From the NCBI GenBank assembly GCA_029938605.1, contig JAOZUO010000032.1, forward strand, positions 21,116 to 58,551: a DNA stretch of 37,436 nt, in the 5' to 3' direction. Origin of the DNA: Deltaproteobacteria bacterium. Lineage in GTDB: Bacteria > Myxococcota_A > Polyangia > HGW-17 > JAJRWW01. Made by a program: the position numbers and the translations under genes. How positions within the stretch are numbered: the stretch's first letter is position 1; every line of letters starts with the position of its first letter. Positions 33,469 to 37,436 of this stretch are shown here, one piece after another. The notes below the pieces were generated by a model. That model was not told the origin of the DNA and did not search any database. It saw nothing but the letters and a program-made list of their open reading frames with translations.

Positions 33469-33906
33469 AAACGAAACGTCCACCATCCCGAGATCGTGAG
33501 CGTTGACCTCCACGGTCACCTGATCAAAGCGCTTCCGGGCGCGCAGCACCGCGCATCTGTGCGTGGCGCGTCCACGTTCAGCCAAACCCAAGTCCGATGT
33601 CGTCGCTTGGTAGGAACGCTTCAGCCGCAAGACGCCCTGCTCTCCCACCGCCCCATGCCACCTGTCTCGCCCACACCTCCCGTACCGCCGCCCATGCCGA
33701 TTGAGCCGCCAAAGCACCTGCGTCAGACTGCTAGCCACAGGCGACTCTGCCATTCCCCGAAGCTTTGCCACCCGGGTCGTCGCCACTCGGGTCGTCGCTA
33801 CTGTCCTTCCCCACGCCTCCCGAGCGCCCCCCGTCCCCATCTCAAACAAAAAAAGAACCAGAATAGCGCCCCATCCCAAGGCCCAAAACCGTCGAAAGCT
33901 CTGCAT
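33367..33906 (-). CDS. Doubtful secreted protein or decayed gene antisense to the P-domain end
   Basis: An open frame of 179 codons from ATG 33906 with a plausible signal sequence (MQSFRRFWALGWGAILVLFLFEMG). The part between 33469 and 33906 lies in otherwise unannotated DNA, and a VATTR duplication follows the signal. The last 34 codons run antisense through the end of the peptidase-like gene, where the translation is a typical Gly-rich shadow. There is no Shine-Dalgarno and no known domain. It may be a remnant gene that lost its own end, or chance. Confidence 0.25.
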   Translation of the reverse strand: MQSFRRFWALGWGAILVLFLFEMGTGGAREAWGRTVATTRVATTRVAKLRGMAESPVASSLTQVLWRLNRHGRRYGRCGRDRWHGAVGEQGVLRLKRSYQATTSDLGLAERGRATHRCAVLRARKRFDQVTVEVNAHDLGMVDVSFLEGGGGDEGPGVYDAFVGGGVIDDFEGPGAGQG

Positions 33907-34178
33907 GTCGCTATGTCCGATCTTACATACTGATTGTCACAGAACACCCCGCCGAAGTCCATCGCCGGCTACGTCCCGTAGGGGCAATCGAGAGCGTACA
34001 CAAATGGAAGGTCCAGGCCACCGATGCAAGCAGGCGGGAATGGCGTGGTGGCAGTTGTGCTGACGCAAGAGGGATTCCTCCACTCGCTGCGCTCGGTCGG
34101 AATGATCAGCTTTTAGGGAGTGCTGCTTTGGGGGCTGGGAAAGGGAGGGAGCGGTAATGGGAATGGGAAGGGCGGTGT
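33469..34178. other. Convergent intergenic region
   Basis: 710 nt between the ends of the peptidase-like gene (plus) and the Cna-B-like gene (minus). Apart from the doubtful frame at 33367-33906 it holds no credible gene. A near-palindromic ACTCGCTGCGCTCGGT occurs near 34082. The segment 34116-34176 is purine-rich and is described separately. No hairpin with a U-tract is present for either gene. Confidence 0.5.
34116..34176 (-). terminator. C-rich, G-poor 3' tract after the Cna-B-like gene (possible Rho site)
   Basis: On the plus strand it is a G/A-rich run (agggaggg, gggaatgggaaggg). It starts 2 nt beyond the TAA at 34179-34181 of the minus-strand gene. In the transcript it reads as repeated CCC blocks with U and A spacers, then a CAGCAC motif, much like the tracts at 26643-26697 and 27951-28060. 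Composition fits a Rho loading site; no hairpin is seen. Confidence 0.4.
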
Positions 34179-35726
34179 TTAGGGCGTGGCGATCTCTATA
34201 TCGGGGACGGCCTGACCGTTGGCGCGGCGCATGATGCGGTTGGAGGCTGACACCATGTCGAAGGCCAGGTACAGGGGGATGCCCGAAGGCATGGTGCCGC
34301 CGCCGTCCAGGATGGGCATTTGGAAGACCCACGTGGAAGAGTAGCCAGACAGGGTCGCGCCGGCCGGATGCTCCGGACTGGGCTCCCGAGGAGAGAACGT
34401 GAACGGGCAGGAGCCGTAGCCATACTCCCCTGGATCATCCCCAGTGGTACCATTCGGTCCGAGGTTGTACACGCCGAAATAGAGCACGCAGTTTGAACCG
34501 CTCAGGGCGGTGCCCGGGGCGCCGAAGCCCACGGGCTCGCTGAACGTGACGATGGTCGTGAGGTTGAGCAGATTGCCGGGCTCCTCTTTGGCCACCGTGG
34601 CGGTTACGCCGTCGGTGTTGGCCGGATCCAGGACGAAGAATGCCGCGTTGAAGCCGCCATAGAGGAGTCGGTCACCCGTCTCGGCCACGGCGGAGATGAG
34701 CATGTTGTATTCGGCGCCGGAGATGTCGGTGGGCAGCGCCGTGGGGAATTGGATGGTCAAGCTACGACCGTCGAGGGTGTAGCTGGAGCCAAAGGAGGCG
34801 ATTCCGTCCTCGGCATACACCTCCACCGATAGGGTGTCCTGCTGTACGGGCATGTTGAACAGCACGGTGATGGGGCCTACGGGGTCGATGGTGTCGGGGA
34901 TGTAGGTGGTCGTGTTCCACCCTTCGAGGCCCGCGATATTGGAGGCCACGATGGAGAGCGAACTGGGGTAGTTCCCGTCCGTCTGCAGCAGCAGGGTGGG
35001 CTGCGGGTTGCTCAGGGCCAGAACGTTGTAGGTGTACACTCCACCCGGGAACTCGAAGTAGCCGTCCACATCAGCATCATAGGGCGGCACGGTGATGACC
35101 ACCTGGTCGGAGGCCTTGCCCCCGAGCGCCCAGAAGTCCGGCAGATCCGTGAAGGTGGCGAGCCCGTTGCTACCCACCGTGGCGAATACGGTCACCGCGC
35201 CGCGGTCGACCGGCGTCCCGGAAAGGTACTCCATCCAGCGGGTGCTGGTGGTCAGAGAGATCACATGCCCAGCGGCGGGCCGACCGTTCTCATCGTACAC
35301 CCACAGCGCGAAGGTGCCGCTAGAGGGCTCCAAGCCGATGGGGCCGATGGTGAGGGTGGCGTTGCTCATGGCGTAGTCCCCGGCTGCCGGTGTGAAGGTC
35401 TTGGTGGTCTCGGCCGAGAGCATGCCGGCGCCCTCCACGAGCACCAGCACGGTACCGCTGGCGGGCACCTCGGATATCGAGAAGAAACCCGAGCCGTCCG
35501 TGGTGGTTGAGACGTTGAAGTCTCCGGTTACAACGTTTACCGCCGCGTTGGCCAGCGGGCGGTCATCCTCGGCAGTGAGCACCTGTCCACCCACTGAGCC
35601 CATGGGCGCGACATTCTCTATGACGAGGTTCTCGTTCAGCAGCGCTTCGTCGTCGCCGCAAGCGGCCTGGGTCATCCCCAGCGCCATCATTGCCACCATT
35701 GCCGTTAGACTTCTTCGATTAAGCAT
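34179..35726 (-). CDS. Secreted/lipoprotein with carboxypeptidase-regulatory-like (Cna-B) domain
   Basis: 515 residues. The signal (MLNRRSLTAMVAMMALGMTQAAC) ends in QAAC, an imperfect lipobox, so either a lipoprotein (Cys22-23) or a cleaved Sec substrate. Residues about 40-130 form a carboxypeptidase-regulatory-like/Cna-B beta sandwich: VGGQVLTAEDDRPLANAAV, TTTDGSGFFSISEVPASG. Further beta-rich repeats follow, including Ig-like segments (DPVGPITVLFNMPVQQDTLSVEVY and LLNLTTIVTFSEPVG), which fit Big_5-type modules. No catalytic motif. Probably a surface structural or adhesion protein. The Shine-Dalgarno GGAGGGAGGA lies about 8 nt before ATG 35726. It begins 42 nt after the PEGA gene, so the two may form an operon. 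Confidence 0.85.
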   Translation of the reverse strand: MLNRRSLTAMVAMMALGMTQAACGDDEALLNENLVIENVAPMGSVGGQVLTAEDDRPLANAAVNVVTGDFNVSTTTDGSGFFSISEVPASGTVLVLVEGAGMLSAETTKTFTPAAGDYAMSNATLTIGPIGLEPSSGTFALWVYDENGRPAAGHVISLTTSTRWMEYLSGTPVDRGAVTVFATVGSNGLATFTDLPDFWALGGKASDQVVITVPPYDADVDGYFEFPGGVYTYNVLALSNPQPTLLLQTDGNYPSSLSIVASNIAGLEGWNTTTYIPDTIDPVGPITVLFNMPVQQDTLSVEVYAEDGIASFGSSYTLDGRSLTIQFPTALPTDISGAEYNMLISAVAETGDRLLYGGFNAAFFVLDPANTDGVTATVAKEEPGNLLNLTTIVTFSEPVGFGAPGTALSGSNCVLYFGVYNLGPNGTTGDDPGEYGYGSCPFTFSPREPSPEHPAGATLSGYSSTWVFQMPILDGGGTMPSGIPLYLAFDMVSASNRIMRRANGQAVPDIEIATP

Positions 35727-35768
35727 TCAATGAATCCTCCCTCCGAACCCTCACGGGGGTCGGTGTCA

Positions 35769-37097
35769 TTATCTCGCCAGGGGGTAGGCCAATATATGCC
35801 TGGACCCTCGGGGCACGTATGAGTACCCCTTGTCGCTCAAACCCACCACCAGTCCCACCACCACGCCCGCCACTATGGCGCCTGCGACGCCCCCAAGAAC
35901 AGGCCAAAAAGCCTTTGATTTACGGAAGTTCGCCCAGCTCAAGTTCACTTTCTTCCAAAGCTTCTTGTCGGGCTTCTTTTTGGGCTTAAGCTTCACGCCG
36001 TCCAACGGAATCCCGTCGAAGAGCCGTCGCATGGCCGGGTTCACCTTTTCCTTCGGGAAATCCGTGGAAGGCTTCACCGTGACGGGGCCCTTCATGAGCT
36101 TTTTCAACCGCACGTCGTAGACATACAGCGTGACGATGGCTTGATCGTGCTCCGCCCTGGCGCGGGCTAGTACGATGATGTCCGCTTTGAGCCGGCCGGC
36201 CATCCCCGAGATATTGGGGCCCGGAGTACTCTTGCCCATCTCCAGAAGAGCCCCCGCCATGAGCGGGAGCGGGTCCCGCTTGAACTGCATCAATTTGATT
36301 TGGGTACGCACGAGCTTGGGAGGATCCACGTCCTCCCCTATAGTAGTGGTCCGATAGCCGGGCAAGCGCGCGGTGATGTAGTTGAAGCCGCGCCGCACGT
36401 TCTTGATGGTGATGGGGCTGCGTCCCACCCGCCGCGCGTTCAGGTACACCCGCGCCCCTGGAGGTTCGGTGTTCACCACCACGTTGGCCGTGCCGAACTC
36501 GTCGAACATGAGCCGCTCATCGTCGACGATTTGCGCCATCTGCCGGGGAAAGAGCGTCGATTTGTATCGAATCTTAGGGGACAGGACGAGCAGCTTCTCC
36601 AGGGTCATCTTCGCCTTGGCGGCCTTGCCATCCAGGAAGTACGCGATGGCCAGGTTCCGCAGCGCCCGGGCCAGGGGCGCGGTCTTTTGACGGATCCGCA
36701 CCAGCGCCACGAAGCTCACCTGCATGAGGCGCACGGCCTTCTTGAACTTTTTGATGGCGGAACCAACCTCCAGGCTCGTGAGATCTTTCTTTCCGGCCGC
36801 CACCAGCGCATCCGCCTTCATGAGGCGTTTGAGGGATCCCTTGGGCTTCTCGAGAATGGACTGGATGGGCCGGTACCGCAGCCGTTTGTCCTTCTTGAGC
36901 GCACGCCGGATGGAGGAGAGGGTCCGTTTGAGGACCTTCATCTGGGCAGTGGGCACGTCCACATGGAAAATCACCGTGGGACGTTTGGCGCTGGGGGCCG
37001 CCGTTGGGGCACTTGGCTGGGCCTGGGCTGATGTGGCGACGATCGCCCCCATCAGCAAGGATCCAGCAAAGATGAGCAATCCAGTAATCCGTTTCAT
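35769..37097 (-). CDS. PEGA-domain envelope protein with C-terminal membrane anchor
   Basis: 442 residues from ATG 37097 (the frame runs 13 codons further, but a normal Sec signal begins at MKRITGLLIFAGSLLMG and ends near AQA). Residues about 30-200 are Lys/Arg-rich helices with a TPR-like pair (ALRNLAIAYFLDGKAAKAKMTLEKLLVLSP). A PEGA domain lies at about 205-270 (ANVVVNTEPPGARVYLNARRVGRSPITI ... GYRTTTIG), a beta fold found in surface-layer and kinase-associated proteins. A second unknown region (IIVLARARAEHDQAIVTLYVYD) follows. A Gly/Val-rich transmembrane helix lies near 400-422, with a short basic tail. With signal and anchor the body should face the periplasm. It starts a two-gene unit with the Cna-B-like gene. 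No clear Shine-Dalgarno. Confidence 0.86.
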   Translation of the reverse strand: MKRITGLLIFAGSLLMGAIVATSAQAQPSAPTAAPSAKRPTVIFHVDVPTAQMKVLKRTLSSIRRALKKDKRLRYRPIQSILEKPKGSLKRLMKADALVAAGKKDLTSLEVGSAIKKFKKAVRLMQVSFVALVRIRQKTAPLARALRNLAIAYFLDGKAAKAKMTLEKLLVLSPKIRYKSTLFPRQMAQIVDDERLMFDEFGTANVVVNTEPPGARVYLNARRVGRSPITIKNVRRGFNYITARLPGYRTTTIGEDVDPPKLVRTQIKLMQFKRDPLPLMAGALLEMGKSTPGPNISGMAGRLKADIIVLARARAEHDQAIVTLYVYDVRLKKLMKGPVTVKPSTDFPKEKVNPAMRRLFDGIPLDGVKLKPKKKPDKKLWKKVNLSWANFRKSKAFWPVLGGVAGAIVAGVVVGLVVGLSDKGYSYVPRGSRHILAYPLAR

Positions 37098-37107
37098 CGT
37101 AAGGCCA

Positions 37108-37136
37108 AGAATCCGCAAGAACGGGCGTCCTGTCAA
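37108..37136 (-). promoter_or_regulatory. Promoter candidate for the PEGA gene
   Basis: On the minus strand, consensus TTGACA (37131-37136), 17-nt spacer, GATTCT (37108-37113; 3/6). The predicted start falls only a few bases before ATG 37097. That would give a nearly leaderless mRNA and fits the missing Shine-Dalgarno. Confidence 0.4.
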
Positions 37137-37256
37137 GGTGAGGCTTCGAATCGGTGCTCTTCTGACGGTAGACTCAGGGGGGCGGACAGCGGCGGGTGGC
37201 CCAGCGTATCAGCTCCGACCTGCCCTGCCTGTTTGCTTTGACCATCCTGCTGTAGG

Positions 37257-37301
37257 ATCGATTCGTTGTCACGTCGCAGGGCTCCGTGACGCCGAATCGA
37301 T
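37257..37301. repeat. 45-nt two-stage inverted repeat
   Basis: Outer arms ATCGATTCG (37257-37265) and CGAATCGAT (37293-37301) are perfectly complementary. After a 2x2 mismatch, GTCACG (37268-37273) pairs with CGTGAC (37285-37290) around an 11-nt loop. In total 15 base pairs. It may be a palindromic element, an RNA structure or a protein site; no U-tract. Confidence 0.6.
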
Positions 37302-37412
37302 GTCGCACGGTTAGCTCCGCGCCGTTGACTCGCCACCGCGAGTCGCAAATTCGCGTTCGCAGAAAAAACTGGTCTTTATTACCTGAAGGGGTGTCGATCA
37401 TTCACCCTTGCG

Positions 37413-37436
37413 GCGGTCGCGTAAGCGGTCGCGTAA
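37413..37436. repeat. 12-bp direct repeat running to the window edge
   Basis: Two perfect adjacent copies of gcggtcgcgtaa (37413-37424 and 37425-37436). The second ends at the last base of the window, so an array may continue beyond it. Confidence 0.6.

Larger units (their letters stand above)
37137..37436. other. Right-edge non-coding region with dense inverted repeats
   Basis: 300 nt in which short frames on both strands look random. It contains a 45-nt near-palindrome (37257-37301), a perfect 7-bp hairpin GACTCGC/GCGAGTC (37327-37344, loop CACC) and a 12-bp direct duplication at the very end (37413-37436). No tRNA, DnaA-box cluster or integron attC core could be seen. Confidence 0.5.

Noticed and set aside
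37257..37344. Integron attC site
   Set aside because: The palindrome lacks correctly placed RYYYAAC and GTTRRRY core sites, and no integrase or cassette is present.
1..37436. CRISPR array, transposon or prophage
   Set aside because: The repeats present are short simple arrays inside or just after genes. No regularly spaced unique spacers, transposase, integrase or phage structural genes were found.

Overview
This GC-rich window looks like chromosomal DNA of a myxobacterium-like lineage (Myxococcota or a close 'deltaproteobacterial' relative). The basis is content rather than any marker gene: three Hanks-type Ser/Thr kinases, two with an N-terminal CPxC zinc-ribbon-like knuckle; an AgmX/PglI-type C-terminal domain; a PEGA protein with a C-terminal membrane anchor; a sigma-54 activator with unusual sensory domains; many lipoproteins; and HEAT/TPR scaffold proteins. 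I see no rRNA, tRNA, CRISPR array, transposase or phage gene. Nearly all long open frames opposite these genes are GC-driven shadows.

Layout. Positions 1-3662 hold two minus-strand Ser/Thr kinases; the first runs off the left edge. Positions 3892-11010 are plus strand: a CPBP-like membrane protease, a stand-alone MshEN (possible c-di-GMP) plus GAF-like protein, a 1282-residue AAA/TPR/sigma-54-activator/Fis regulator with a structured leader, and a small repeat lipoprotein. Positions 11044-26527 are a long minus-strand run that reads, in transcription order: alpha/beta hydrolase, Ser/Thr kinase and MFS/spermidine-synthase-like fusion (one likely operon); a HAMP-type membrane sensor-like protein; NamZ-like exo-muramidase and NadD; a periplasmic HEAT protein with a PQQ-propeller/HEAT lipoprotein; and an AgmX-type lipoprotein with a TPR/double cyclic-nucleotide-binding protein. 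Positions 26701-29863 hold an outer-membrane barrel protein and a repeat-rich lipoprotein. Positions 30130-33468 (plus) hold a proline-rich membrane protein and a lipoprotein combining a clan-CD cysteine-peptidase-like core with a P domain. Positions 34179-37097 (minus) hold a Cna-B-like secreted protein and a PEGA protein. The right edge is rich in palindromes.

The common theme is signal reception and the cell envelope. Cytoplasmic sensors (kinases, MshEN, CNB domains, AAA/TPR regulator) alternate with lipoproteins and periplasmic repeat proteins. The least explained signals are: the leader of the large regulator (C9 tract, hairpin and a ribosome site that serves only a 6-codon frame); two equal-architecture dyads upstream of the peptidase-like lipoprotein; C-rich, G-poor tandem repeats directly after three minus-strand stop codons, which I read as possible Rho-dependent terminators; and a 45-nt near-palindrome at the right edge. 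All functions are inferred from motifs read by eye. No database search was possible.
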